Assembly (NCBI GenBank): GCA_900759665.1
Contig: CAAEWE010000059.1
Coordinates: 62,001-126,000 of the forward strand
Direction of reading: 5' to 3'
Source of the DNA: Lachnospiraceae bacterium
GTDB lineage: Bacteria; Bacillota; Clostridia; Lachnospirales; Lachnospiraceae
Length of the DNA: 64,000 nt
The position numbers and the translations under genes were made by a program. The notes below the pieces were generated by a model. The model was not told the DNA's origin. It made no database searches and was given only the letters and a program-made list of their open reading frames with translations. Below, in pieces: positions 45,993 to 54,958 of this stretch (its first letter is position 1; every line of letters starts with the position of its first letter).

Positions 45993-46024
45993 TTCTGCTG
46001 TCATTGTCCAAAATGACAGCAGTC
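45993..46024. terminator. Convergent terminator hairpin embedding the deacetylase stop codon
   Basis: CTGCTGTCATT/AATGACAGCAG (45995-46005 with 46012-46022). The minus-strand TGA of the deacetylase gene (46003-46001) is inside the stem. On the plus strand TCTTCTCTCT follows, a weak tail for the XRE transcript. Confidence 0.6.
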
Positions 46025-46783
46025 TTCTCTCTGGGACAACGTTCCAAACTGATATCCTTCCTCTTCAAAAAGAGCAATGACAGCCTCCAGACTTTCCAGG
46101 GTTGCCCGGTTGCTGCCGGAATCATGCATCAGTACCACCGGATCCTTCACACGGAAAGCATCTTTTTTCACATTTTTTAAAATACTGTCAACCGTCGGGC
46201 TCCCTACGGAATCCTCAGCACTGACATTCCAGTCTGCGTATTCCATCCCCTGGTCATACAGCTTTTGAACAACCTCCTTTTTATAAGAACGAATATAACA
46301 ATTCGCGCTTCCCCACGGAAAACGCCATAAGCGGGGACGATGATCAAATCTTTTTTCCAGTACGTCTTTCACTTTATTGACATCTTTATAATATGCCTCA
46401 CAGGAGCTGTAAATCTCACAGGATTCATGGGTATAGGTATGTACCCCCACTTCATGCCCCTCTTGCAGCTCCCTTTCAACGATTTCCGGCATCTCTTCCA
46501 CCTGTTGGCCGATCAGAAAAAATGTCGCATGGATATTGTGTTTTTTCAAAATATCCAGGTATTGCTCTGTCAGACTGCTTGGACCATCATCAAAGGTCAG
46601 ATATACCACCGGTTTCTCCTCTGTGCAGGTTACACTGCCTGTTGCTGTTGCTGCAGTATTTTTTATGTTTCTTCCCATCACCTGTGCATACTGTTTTACC
46701 TGTTTTTTCTGAATTCCGGCAAATGCCACAAAAACAGCTGCCGCAACTGCCACCAGAACAAATTCTTTTTTTCTCTTTTCCAT
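46001..46783 (-). CDS. Polysaccharide deacetylase (NodB-type, membrane-anchored)
   Basis: A 260-residue carbohydrate esterase 4 protein likely to deacetylate a surface polysaccharide or peptidoglycan. An N-terminal membrane anchor (FVLVAVAAAVFVAFAG) precedes the NodB domain with motif 1 TFDDGPS, motif 2 HTYTHE, motif 3 RFPWGSAN and the late motif VVLMHDSGS carrying the catalytic His. Its substrate is not predicted by the sequence. It is convergent with the XRE gene. Confidence 0.92.
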   Translation of the reverse strand: MEKRKKEFVLVAVAAAVFVAFAGIQKKQVKQYAQVMGRNIKNTAATATGSVTCTEEKPVVYLTFDDGPSSLTEQYLDILKKHNIHATFFLIGQQVEEMPEIVERELQEGHEVGVHTYTHESCEIYSSCEAYYKDVNKVKDVLEKRFDHRPRLWRFPWGSANCYIRSYKKEVVQKLYDQGMEYADWNVSAEDSVGSPTVDSILKNVKKDAFRVKDPVVLMHDSGSNRATLESLEAVIALFEEEGYQFGTLSQREDCCHFGQ

Positions 46784-46899
46784 AAATGTTCCATCCTGAT
46801 CCTTTCCTTTCTTTCACCCTATTCCCCGATTCCAGATTCTATACCTGTACTATGGGAAATCTTTTGTAAAAATCTTTGCGAAAATCTTTAAGTATCTTC

Positions 46900-46928
46900 T
46901 TGATTTCCCCTTCAGATTACGATATACT
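46900..46928 (+). promoter_or_regulatory. Promoter of the GH94 phosphorylase gene
   Basis: TTGATT (46900-46905), 17-bp spacer, TATACT (46923-46928). The leader of about 65 nt contains a short CCGTG/CACGG hairpin (46974-46984) just before the GGAGG ribosome site. Confidence 0.65.
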
Positions 46929-46999
46929 TTAATCAACTAGGTCTGTTCTATGACCAACATTATTACTATATGCCGTGACACGGCGGAATGGAGGACTTT

Positions 47000-49441
47000 A
47001 TGAAATTTGGTTTTTTTGATGATCCAAATAGGGAGTACGTCATCACCACCCCGAAGACACCACTTCCTTGGATCAATTATCTGGGAAGCACAGCCTTTTT
47101 CTCGCTGATTTCCAATACCTGCGGAGGATACAGCTTTTATAAGGATGCAAAGCTTCTCCGTCTGACCCGTTATCGTTATAACAACATCCCAAATGACGAG
47201 GGCGGACGTTACTACTACATCAAGGAGGGCGATACTGTATGGAATCCGGGCTGGATGCCGGTCAAGACAGAGCTTGATTCCTATGAGTGCCGTCATGGTA
47301 TGGGATACAGCCGTTTTACTTCTGTAAAGAACGGTCTTGAGGCTTCTCTTCTTGCATTTGTTCCTCTCAACGACAACTGTGAGGTAAACCAGATCAAGTT
47401 TACAAACAAGACTTCCGAGAAAAAGAGCTTCACTCTGTTCTCATATATTGAATTCTGTCTCTGGAATGCCATGGACGATATGACAAATTATCAGCGTAAC
47501 CTCAACACCGGTGAGGTCGAGGTGATCGGATCTACGATCTATCACAAAACCGAATACCGGGAGCGCCGTAACCATTTCGCTGTTTATTCTGTAAACACCC
47601 CTGTTGATGGTTTTGATACAAGCCGCGACGAGTTTCTCGGAGCTTACCGTGGTGTGACAGATCCTCAGGTTGTTGAGGAGGGCAAGTCCCACGATTCCAT
47701 CACCAGTGGATGGTATCCGATCGGATCTCATCAGATCAATGTAGAACTTGAGCCGGGCGAGACAAAGAGCTTCATCTTCGTTCTGGGTTACTGCGAGAAT
47801 CCAAAGGACGAGAAATTCACTGCACCTAATGTCATCAATAAGAAGCCTGCCGATGAGCTTCTTGCCAAATACCAGACAGACGAGCAGGTAGATGCCGCTC
47901 TTGCTGCATTAAAGGCTAACTGGGAGGATCTCCTTTCCAAGTTTACCGTGAAGTCTGATGAAGAAAAACTTGACCGTATGGTTAACATCTGGAATCAGTA
48001 CCAGTGTATGGTTACCTTCAATATGTCCCGTTCCGCTTCTTATTACGAGTCAGGAATCGGCCGTGGTATGGGATTCCGTGATTCCTGTCAGGATCTTCTC
48101 GGATTCGTACATCTGATCCCGGAGCGTGCCCGTGAGAGAATCATTGATATCGCTTCTACCCAATTCCCGGATGGTAGTGCATATCATCAGTATCAGCCAC
48201 TCACCAAGAAAGGAAACGCTGATATCGGTTCCGGCTTCAATGATGATCCAATGTGGCTGGTTGCCTGCGTATCCGCTTATATCCGCGAGACAGGTGATAC
48301 CACGATCCTTGATGAGATGGTTCCGTTTGATAATGACGAGTCCACTGCTGTTCCACTTCTGGAGCATTTAAAGAGATCCTTCGATTACATTGTAAATCAC
48401 AAAGGACCTCATAAGCTTCCTTTGATCGGACGTGCTGACTGGAATGACTGTCTGAACTTAAACTGCTTCTCCGAGCAGCCGGGTGAGTCCTTCCAGACAT
48501 TTGGTCCTAGTGAGGGACCTGTTGCAGAATCTGTATTCATCGCCGGAATGTTCGTGAAGTATGGTAAGGAGTACGCTGATCTCTGCGAATTCATTGGCAA
48601 ACAGGACGAGGCTGACCGTGCCCGCAGCGAGGTTTCCGCTATGAATGATGCGATCCTCAAGGACGGCTGGGATGGCGACTGGTTCGTACGTGCTTACGAT
48701 GCATATGGTCATAAGGTTGGTTCCAAGGAATGTGAAGAGGGTCAGATCTACATTGAGCCACAGGGCTTCTGTGTACTGGCTGGTGTCGGTGTTGAGACAG
48801 GCGAGGCAAAGAAGGCTCTCGATTCCGTAAAAGAGAAGCTGGATTCCAAGTATGGTATCGTACTTCTGCAGCCTCCATATACCAAATATCATGTTGAACT
48901 TGGTGAGATTTCCTCTTATCCACCTGGATATAAAGAGAATGCCGGTATCTTCTGCCACAATAACCCTTGGGTTTCCTGTGCAGAGACTGTGATCGGCCGT
49001 GGTAACCGTGCTTTCGAGATCTACCGCAAGACATGCCCTGCTTACATCGAGGACATCAGCGAGATCCACTGTACAGAGCCTTATGTATATTCCCAGATGA
49101 TCGCCGGTAAGGATGCTCATTTCTTCGGCCAGGCAAAGAACAGCTGGCTGACAGGTACTGCTGCATGGACATTCGTCAATGTATCCCAGTACATCCTCGG
49201 TGTTGTTCCTACCTTGAAGGGTCTGAGCATTGATCCTTGTATCCCTGCTGAAATGGGTACAAAGTTCACCATGACCAGAAAATACCGTGAGGGCGTTTAC
49301 AACATTACTGTTGAGAACGACAACAAGGTAGAGAAGGGCGTTGCAAAGCTGATCGTAGACGGCAAAGAGCTTACAGGAACAACAGTTGTACCTTACGAGA
49401 AGGGTAAGACCGAGTACAATGTAACGGTTGTTATGGGCTAA
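47000..49441 (+). CDS. Cellobiose phosphorylase-type GH94 glycoside phosphorylase
   Basis: An 813-residue cytoplasmic enzyme that phosphorolyses a beta-glucoside, most likely cellobiose, to glucose-1-phosphate plus sugar. MKFGFFDDPNREYVITTP, the GH94 beta-sandwich, then an (alpha/alpha)6 barrel with GIGRGMGFRDSCQDLLG, QFPDGSAYHQYQPLTKKGN, the general-acid region ADWNDCLNLN and VVMG at the C-terminus. Length and motifs fit cellobiose rather than cellodextrin phosphorylase, but substrate is inference. GGAGG precedes the ATG at 47000 by 5 nt. The codons look like a highly expressed gene. It has its own promoter and terminator. Confidence 0.9.
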   Translation: MKFGFFDDPNREYVITTPKTPLPWINYLGSTAFFSLISNTCGGYSFYKDAKLLRLTRYRYNNIPNDEGGRYYYIKEGDTVWNPGWMPVKTELDSYECRHGMGYSRFTSVKNGLEASLLAFVPLNDNCEVNQIKFTNKTSEKKSFTLFSYIEFCLWNAMDDMTNYQRNLNTGEVEVIGSTIYHKTEYRERRNHFAVYSVNTPVDGFDTSRDEFLGAYRGVTDPQVVEEGKSHDSITSGWYPIGSHQINVELEPGETKSFIFVLGYCENPKDEKFTAPNVINKKPADELLAKYQTDEQVDAALAALKANWEDLLSKFTVKSDEEKLDRMVNIWNQYQCMVTFNMSRSASYYESGIGRGMGFRDSCQDLLGFVHLIPERARERIIDIASTQFPDGSAYHQYQPLTKKGNADIGSGFNDDPMWLVACVSAYIRETGDTTILDEMVPFDNDESTAVPLLEHLKRSFDYIVNHKGPHKLPLIGRADWNDCLNLNCFSEQPGESFQTFGPSEGPVAESVFIAGMFVKYGKEYADLCEFIGKQDEADRARSEVSAMNDAILKDGWDGDWFVRAYDAYGHKVGSKECEEGQIYIEPQGFCVLAGVGVETGEAKKALDSVKEKLDSKYGIVLLQPPYTKYHVELGEISSYPPGYKENAGIFCHNNPWVSCAETVIGRGNRAFEIYRKTCPAYIEDISEIHCTEPYVYSQMIAGKDAHFFGQAKNSWLTGTAAWTFVNVSQYILGVVPTLKGLSIDPCIPAEMGTKFTMTRKYREGVYNITVENDNKVEKGVAKLIVDGKELTGTTVVPYEKGKTEYNVTVVMG

Positions 49442-49488
49442 AGCATAGTTTCTATAAATATAATCTATATAATTTTTATACAGATATC

Positions 49489-49534
49489 AAAAAGGGGCTG
49501 CCGGTTCTTTGAAAGAACCGGCAGCCCCTTTCTC
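49489..49534. terminator. Strong bidirectional terminator after the GH94 gene
   Basis: A 19-bp perfect stem AAAGGGGCTGCCGGTTCTT (49491-49509) with its complement at 49513-49531 and a short loop. T-rich flanks on both sides let it end both the GH94 transcript and the minus-strand gene at 49638. Confidence 0.93.
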
Positions 49535-49637
49535 ATTAAGATAAATTTTAATCATATGCCTGTTTTCCCTTAAAATGATGCCAGACTACATACATGCCGG
49601 CTCATTCTACATGGAAATACTTTTAATCCACTAACGA

Positions 49638-50192
49638 TCAGCCTACTGTATCAAACACCGGAAGAGCATCATACACCTCGGATAACGGTGTCCTCGCAAG
49701 CTCCTCCGGATCTCCCTCTTCCATGGGCTGCGATCTTCTTTTACCCTGCTTGTCTTCCTCCTCCGCTTCCTTTCTGGTGTCCGGAAGACGACGGTAACTC
49801 GCCGTTTTACGAAACTCCTGATAAGCCTCCTGATAAGTTGCTATGATCGCATCCCGGTCGGGATCCTTCTCGGAAACATGGCCAATGGCATCCTCCACCA
49901 CTTCCCGGACCTCCTGCTTGGACTTGCATTTCTTCATCTGCTGCTCCAGCCATTGTCTCTTTTGCTCCATACGTCTTGCCTTCTGATATGCTCTGGGATC
50001 ATTTGCCCGCAGATATGCCATCTCCTGTGAACTCAGCTTTTTGCCACTTTCAATCTTGGCAAGAATATTCTGGTGATACTTTTCCCGCTCCTGTTCTGAC
50101 ATTCCGGGCTCCGGATCCGAAAACCGGGTAAGCTGTTCCTTGATCACCTGATTCGCATTAACGTTTTCTTCTTTTTTTACCGATGCATTCAT
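49638..50192 (-). CDS. Conserved hypothetical, charged helical protein
   Basis: A 184-residue protein rich in Glu, Lys, Gln and Arg with predicted long helices. The centre (ERYHQNILAKIESG-like region and KARRMEQKRQWLEQQMKK) looks coiled-coil. No membrane segment, signal peptide or recognised domain. The ATG at 50192 has GGAGG 7 nt upstream, and is better than an upstream ATG at 50210. It sits alone between folA and the GH94 terminator. Confidence 0.6.
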   Translation of the reverse strand: MNASVKKEENVNANQVIKEQLTRFSDPEPGMSEQEREKYHQNILAKIESGKKLSSQEMAYLRANDPRAYQKARRMEQKRQWLEQQMKKCKSKQEVREVVEDAIGHVSEKDPDRDAIIATYQEAYQEFRKTASYRRLPDTRKEAEEEDKQGKRRSQPMEEGDPEELARTPLSEVYDALPVFDTVG

Positions 50193-50371
50193 TCCATTTC
50201 CTCCGTTCATTCTAACGCCTGTTACTGATTCCGACTCCGTAATGTGATTCCGGAATCCTCTCTGGTGAATGCCATCCGTTGCCTTCCCGATATATATATC
50301 GGCAGATCAATGCATTTCAAAAACTCTTCATAAAGCAAAACTCATGCAATATATACTGCATGAGTTTTGTT

Positions 50372-50860
50372 TTACTTTCGCTGATAGATTGTGAAATGAT
50401 ATTCCAGATCATAATAAGTCTGCTCCTCGGAGATATGTGTCATCTCCCACTCCGGATCCTGATCCAGATTCGGAAAATGTGTATCTGCTTCATAGGCATA
50501 ATCAATCTTCGTAATATACGCTTTATCACAGTAAGGAAGAAACTGACGGTAGATCTGTTCCCCTCCGATAATATAGATCTGTTCCTCCGGAAACTGCCGC
50601 AGCTCCTCCAGAGCCTCCTCCACGCTGTGTACGATCACGCCATCGGAATAACGATAATCCCTCCGGTTGGTCAGGATCACATTTCTGCGCCCCTTCAGGG
50701 TCGTGCCGCCTGGAAGACCTTCCATGGTTTTTCGTCCTCCCAGGATCACACCTCCCATGGTCAGCTCCTGAAACTGCTTTTTGTCCTGGGGGATACTTAC
50801 CAGAAGCTCCCCTTTATTTCCAATGGCCCAATTGCTGTCCACTGCTGCGATCAACTGCAT
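50372..50860 (-). CDS. folA: Dihydrofolate reductase
   Basis: Reduces dihydrofolate to tetrahydrofolate with NADPH. It has 162 residues. MQLIAAVDSNWAIGNKGELL, the IPQDKKQFQELTMG segment with Asp in the usual substrate-binding position, GGRKTMEGLPGG and the NADPH loop IYIIGGEQIYRQFL are intact. The ATG at 50860 shares its A with the hflX stop (TAATG) and has GGAGG 7 nt upstream within hflX, so the pair is translationally coupled. Confidence 0.95.
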   Translation of the reverse strand: MQLIAAVDSNWAIGNKGELLVSIPQDKKQFQELTMGGVILGGRKTMEGLPGGTTLKGRRNVILTNRRDYRYSDGVIVHSVEEALEELRQFPEEQIYIIGGEQIYRQFLPYCDKAYITKIDYAYEADTHFPNLDQDPEWEMTHISEEQTYYDLEYHFTIYQRK

Positions 50861-52134
50861 TACCATTCCTCCTGTTTCTTCTTTTCGACAAACAAATATT
50901 CATACTCTCCCGGAATCTCTGCCTTGATATAGATTCCTTCATTGCGGTAATCCTCTTCCAGAACCTTTCCGATACTCCGGACCTGATTGACCACGGATCC
51001 TTCCGCATAGGAAAATGTCTTTTCCACCACAAGTTTTCCTTCCCTTGCCACCTTGGACACTGTACGTAAAAGCTCGTCAATCCCTTCCCCGCTCTTGGCA
51101 GAGATCCGTACCGTCTCATCCGCATTCAGATCCTTGAGTACCCCGGCATCCTCCCGCAGATCGATCTTATTAAATGCCGTAATCACCTTTTTGTCACCAA
51201 CCTCCAGACGACGCAGTGTCTCATATACCGTATACATCTGGGCATCCATATCCGGATTGGCACAGTCTACCACATGCAGGATCATATCTGCATATTTCGC
51301 CTCCTCCAGGGTACTGCGGAATGCCTGTATCAGATGATGGGGAAGCTTCCGGATAAATCCTACCGTATCCGTAAAAAGGAATTCTTCTCCCTCCTGCGTG
51401 GTCAGTTTTCTGGTGGTAGGATCCAGCGTGGCAAACAGCTTATCCTGAGAAAGCACCCCGGCTCCTGTGAGATAATTGAGCAAGGTAGACTTTCCTGCAT
51501 TGGTATATCCCACGATAGCGATCACAGGAATCGGATTTTCCTGTCGTTTTTTGCGGGTCAGAGTCCTGGTTCTCGTCACCTGCTCCAGTTCCTTTTTCAA
51601 CTGGGAAATCCGGTTACGGATCAGACGCCTGTCCTGCTCCAGCTTCTGCTCTCCCGGTCCTCTGGTGCCAATACCGCCGCCGAGTCTGGATAATTCCGTC
51701 CTCTCTCCGATCAGATGGGAAGAACGGTAACGAAGCTGTGCCAGCTCCACCTGTAACTTACCTTCGTTGGTGGTAGCATGCTTTGCGAAAATATCAAGGA
51801 TCATCACGGTCCGGTCGATCACCTTCACATCCAGAGCGTCTGATAGATTTCGAAGCTGTGCCGGACTCAGCTCATCATCACAGACCACCGTATCTGCATT
51901 GCACTGGCTTACCAGTGCTGCCACCTCTTCAATCTTTCCTTTGCCAATATAAGTACCCGGATGCATGCGCTCCCTTTTCTGGATCACCATTCCAACCGTA
52001 ACCGCCCCGGCTGTCTGCCCAAGCTCCTCCAGCTCTTCCAGAGACTGCTTTGTATCATCCCCTTCCGCCGTCTCTACACCTACCAGTATGATCCTTTCCT
52101 GTCTCTCTTCCGTATCAAATAATTTATCTGCCAT
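50860..52134 (-). CDS. hflX: GTPase HflX
   Basis: Ribosome-associated GTPase. It has 424 residues. The N-terminal HflX domain (MHPGTYIGKGKIEEVAALV, VCDDELSPAQLRNLSDAL and GGIGTRGPGEQKLEQDRR) precedes the G domain with GYTNAGKSTLLNYL, DTVGFIRKLPHHLI and NKIDL. HflX rescues or splits stalled ribosomes in other bacteria. AGGAGG precedes the ATG at 52134. It leads the hflX-folA pair. Confidence 0.96.
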   Translation of the reverse strand: MADKLFDTEERQERIILVGVETAEGDDTKQSLEELEELGQTAGAVTVGMVIQKRERMHPGTYIGKGKIEEVAALVSQCNADTVVCDDELSPAQLRNLSDALDVKVIDRTVMILDIFAKHATTNEGKLQVELAQLRYRSSHLIGERTELSRLGGGIGTRGPGEQKLEQDRRLIRNRISQLKKELEQVTRTRTLTRKKRQENPIPVIAIVGYTNAGKSTLLNYLTGAGVLSQDKLFATLDPTTRKLTTQEGEEFLFTDTVGFIRKLPHHLIQAFRSTLEEAKYADMILHVVDCANPDMDAQMYTVYETLRRLEVGDKKVITAFNKIDLREDAGVLKDLNADETVRISAKSGEGIDELLRTVSKVAREGKLVVEKTFSYAEGSVVNQVRSIGKVLEEDYRNEGIYIKAEIPGEYEYLFVEKKKQEEW

Positions 52135-52181
52135 ACGGTTTCCTCCATCCTTCTTTGCTTCCGGTTTTGATTCCCTATATG

Positions 52182-53516
52182 CTAATATCCTACTTTTTCC
52201 TCCGTGTTGGTCAGTGGTTCTGTCGTTTTTTCTGCCGTTGACTGCCTTGGAACTGCAGTCTGCTTCACTGACGGTATCGTGGAAGCAGCCGGAATACTCT
52301 GGCTGCCGGTACTGCTTTCTGTCCTCTCCGGCTGTCTTGTTGTCACCGTACTTTGTCTGGAAGGAGCCTGCGTGGTTTCCAAGGTTCCCACGGTATCCTG
52401 TCCGTTATCCGATGACGTTCCCTTTGTGTCCGTTCCCGCATCTGCTGTCCCGTCATCCACTCCTTGGGACGGTGCCGGACTTGCCACTGTAGTATCTTCA
52501 CCAGCCACAGTCCCTGTCCCTTTTGCGATATCATCTCTTGTTTTCAGAAAACGGTACTCTCTCTTCATATCCTTATCATCCGGATACTTCTGCAGATACT
52601 CCCCGGCAATCTTTCGTGCTTCCCCAAACATTCCCTGGCGTTCCATCAGGATCATCTGGTTTTTCCAAAGCTTCTGTGCCGCTTCTCCGGAAGCTGCATT
52701 TCTTCCCTGTGTAAGGTACTCCTCAGCCCGACTGTAATCTCCCTCTTCAATCGCCATCGTTGCCAGTTCATTATAGGCATCCGTCAGATAATCTCCATTC
52801 GCCTTAGAGACATATTTCTCCAGATATTTCCTGCCCTGATCCGTATCACCCTGCAGAAAATATAATTCTCCCAGATAATATCCCACATCTTTTTCGCCTT
52901 TTTTATAAGCCGCGACAAGAAATTCCCTTGCCTGCTGGGCTGCATCCGCATCCTTTGTGATCTGACTGTCATCGCTCAGATAAATTGCACTCATGCGATA
53001 ATAAGCCTGCCAGTTGTCTTTATCTGCCTGAACAGCCTCATTATATGCCTTTAACGCATCCTCTATCTGTCCCAGTCTCTCCAGGGCAACGCCCTTGCTG
53101 CACCAGAGTCTGCTGTTTAAAGATGTCGTATTTTTCAGCTTGAGTGCCTTGTCACAAAGCTCCACAGATTTCTCATAATCTCCCAGATAATAATAAGAAA
53201 CAGCCTGTCCCAGATAAACCTGCTTATTATTTACATTTGCAATCGTATTGGTGGTATCCTGATACGCAGCCTTAAACTGCTTTAAGGCATCCTCGTACTG
53301 TCCCTGCCGGTTCAAATACATACCATATGCAATATAATACTCTGCCCGTTCTCCGTTTTTCTGAATGGCCTTTTCAAAGTAGGAGCCTGCATCCTCATAT
53401 TTACCGGCCTGCATAGCCTCAATCCCTTTCTGGTACGATTTGTCCGCCGCACCGCAGCCTGTGATCCACACACCACAGCTAAAAATAATCACCGCTAACC
53501 ACGTTTGCTTTCTCAT
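52182..53516 (-). CDS. TPR-repeat lipoprotein
   Basis: A 444-residue lipoprotein. The signal peptide ends at lipobox WITGCG. Residues 25-330 contain about seven to eight tetratricopeptide-like repeats (AEYYIAYGMYLNRQGQYEDALKQFKAAY, GKYEDAGSYFEKAI and similar), a scaffold for protein interactions. The last 110 residues are a Ser/Thr/Ala-rich linker, probably reaching through the wall. No enzyme motif. The ATG at 53516 has GGAGG 6 nt upstream. It precedes hflX by 47 bp on the same strand but need not be functionally linked. Confidence 0.82.
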   Translation of the reverse strand: MRKQTWLAVIIFSCGVWITGCGAADKSYQKGIEAMQAGKYEDAGSYFEKAIQKNGERAEYYIAYGMYLNRQGQYEDALKQFKAAYQDTTNTIANVNNKQVYLGQAVSYYYLGDYEKSVELCDKALKLKNTTSLNSRLWCSKGVALERLGQIEDALKAYNEAVQADKDNWQAYYRMSAIYLSDDSQITKDADAAQQAREFLVAAYKKGEKDVGYYLGELYFLQGDTDQGRKYLEKYVSKANGDYLTDAYNELATMAIEEGDYSRAEEYLTQGRNAASGEAAQKLWKNQMILMERQGMFGEARKIAGEYLQKYPDDKDMKREYRFLKTRDDIAKGTGTVAGEDTTVASPAPSQGVDDGTADAGTDTKGTSSDNGQDTVGTLETTQAPSRQSTVTTRQPERTESSTGSQSIPAASTIPSVKQTAVPRQSTAEKTTEPLTNTEEKVGY

Positions 53517-53568
53517 AATTTCCTCCATTTACGATCTTTCGCATTCCCTCTCAAAAGTATAGCATAAA

Positions 53569-53610
53569 AGAAAAAAAAATGGAAACCCCTTCCTTTCGGA
53601 AAAGGTTTCC
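53569..53610 (-). terminator. Terminator of the BlaI-like gene
   Basis: GGAAACC.CCTTCC / GGAAAA.GGTTTCC stem with a TTTC loop (53581-53610), followed on the minus strand by ATTTTTTTTTCTTTT. It separates the BlaI-like gene from the TPR lipoprotein gene. Confidence 0.9.
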
Positions 53611-53647
53611 GCTCTCTTTCTCATTTGTATCCTGATTTAGGATTCGA

Positions 53648-54028
53648 TCAATCCTTGGTGTCAGCAATAATGCTCTTTAACTGCTTACGTTCCTTAGCAG
53701 TAAATGTCTTTTTGTCAAACAATTCAGAAACATACATCTCTAAACTGTCATCATCCCAAAACTCAACATCATCGCGGATCATCTGGGTACGATAGGTATG
53801 TTTGTCAATAAGGATACGATAATAAAAATATCTGCCATCTCTGTACTGCTCAACAAATCCCTTACGAACCAGCTTTCCAAGGAAAGTAGAAACGGTCTGT
53901 GGTTTCCATTCTTTACCATACTTATCATTTGCAAGCGTCATAATACGCGATAACCTTGCTCCATCCCCTATATCCCATACGCATTTCATAGTGATCTTCT
54001 CACTCTCGGTTAATGGTTTTGCTCTCAT
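53648..54028 (-). CDS. BlaI/MecI/CopY-family winged-helix repressor
   Basis: A 126-residue regulator. AKPLTESEKITMKCVWDIGD, KPQTVSTFLGKLVRKGFVEQYRDGRYFYYRIL is the winged-helix core of the penicillinase-repressor family, and the C-terminal helix (LEMYVSELFDKKTFTAKERKQLKSII) mediates dimerisation and contains the region cleaved in BlaI. No BlaR1-type sensor or beta-lactamase lies nearby. The ATG at 54028 has GGAGG 10 nt upstream. Target genes are not indicated by the context. Confidence 0.85.
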   Translation of the reverse strand: MRAKPLTESEKITMKCVWDIGDGARLSRIMTLANDKYGKEWKPQTVSTFLGKLVRKGFVEQYRDGRYFYYRILIDKHTYRTQMIRDDVEFWDDDSLEMYVSELFDKKTFTAKERKQLKSIIADTKD

Positions 54029-54270
54029 AACTGACAATCCTCCTAGTATATCTGTTTAGTTCTCTCACCATCATGCCTAGCATATCCTGCAATTTCTATT
54101 ATAAGCTTTACATTTATAATGGTAACAAATCACACTATGCAAATCAACCCTTTTCCCCATCTTTTTTTTGAATTTTCTTTGTACAATTTGTGAATAATGT
54201 AAAAATATAATTCATAATAAAATATAATCCGTTTTATGTGATATTGTCTACACTATACAAAGCCAGATGG

Positions 54271-54705
54271 TCAGATGCAGTAATTATCTCCCCCTTCACT
54301 GCTCCATTCCAGCAGATCCGCCAGTGTAATATTGTCCACCACATCATTGATCGCATCCTTTAATCGATTCCAGACGCGAAGTGTCACGCAGTTTTCCTGC
54401 CGCTCACATGTATTGACATCTCCATCCAGACAGGCAACAGGTGCAAGACTGCCTTCCGTCAGCCGCAGAATCATCCCTACGGTATATTCCTCCGGGCTAT
54501 GGGTCAGCAGATATCCTCCCTGTGGTCCCCGAACGCTTCTTACAAAACCTGCCTTATTCAGGATTGAAATGATCTGCTCCAGATATTTATCAGATATCTC
54601 CTGTCTCATCGAAATATCCTTAATACGCACCGGATTGCCGTTGTCATGCTGTGCAATATCCAGCATTAACCGCAATGCATACCTTCCCTTTGATGAAATC
54701 TTCAT
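54271..54705 (-). CDS. Rrf2-family transcriptional regulator (IscR-like, possible Fe-S)
   Basis: A 144-residue protein. MKISSKGRYALRLMLDIAQH, the wing-helix DKYLEQIISILNKAGFVRSVRGPQGGYLL and YTVGMILRLTEGSLAPVACL are typical Rrf2. Three cysteines (VACLDGD, NTCERQ and ENCVTLR) are spaced as in IscR's [2Fe-2S] site, so redox or iron sensing is plausible. No isc or suf genes are visible in this window. The intergenic region upstream of the BlaI-like gene (54038-54270) is AT-rich and holds no gene I can support. Confidence 0.88.
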   Translation of the reverse strand: MKISSKGRYALRLMLDIAQHDNGNPVRIKDISMRQEISDKYLEQIISILNKAGFVRSVRGPQGGYLLTHSPEEYTVGMILRLTEGSLAPVACLDGDVNTCERQENCVTLRVWNRLKDAINDVVDNITLADLLEWSSEGGDNYCI

Positions 54706-54841
54706 AAAAAATCCCTCTCTTCTGTGCTTTTGCCATTTTTTCAGATTTATTATACCCCATATTCCGGAATTTTTCCATAGTATTTATCTATGATTTAGAG
54801 GAAATGTCAGAAATCCACAGAAGCAATTTTCCATCTGCACA

Positions 54842-54886
54842 ATAAAAACTGCCGTCTCATAGAGCGAACTCCATGAAACGGCAGTC
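54842..54886 (-). terminator. Intrinsic terminator after the second Ig-like surface gene
   Basis: ACTGCCGTCTCAT/ATGAAACGGCAGT stem (54848-54860 with 54873-54885) followed on the minus strand by TTTTTATT. It ends the transcript of the two paralogous surface genes. Confidence 0.88.
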
Positions 54887-54958
54887 TCTTATCTTAATAC
54901 ATTATCCTTGGATCAGGTTGTCTGAAAGAATGAAACAGACAAACTCCATTTCTGGATC

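Noticed and set aside
48458..49120. 220-residue minus-strand open frame across the GH94 gene
   Set aside because: Produced by the strong codon bias of GH94; no ribosome site and no family match.
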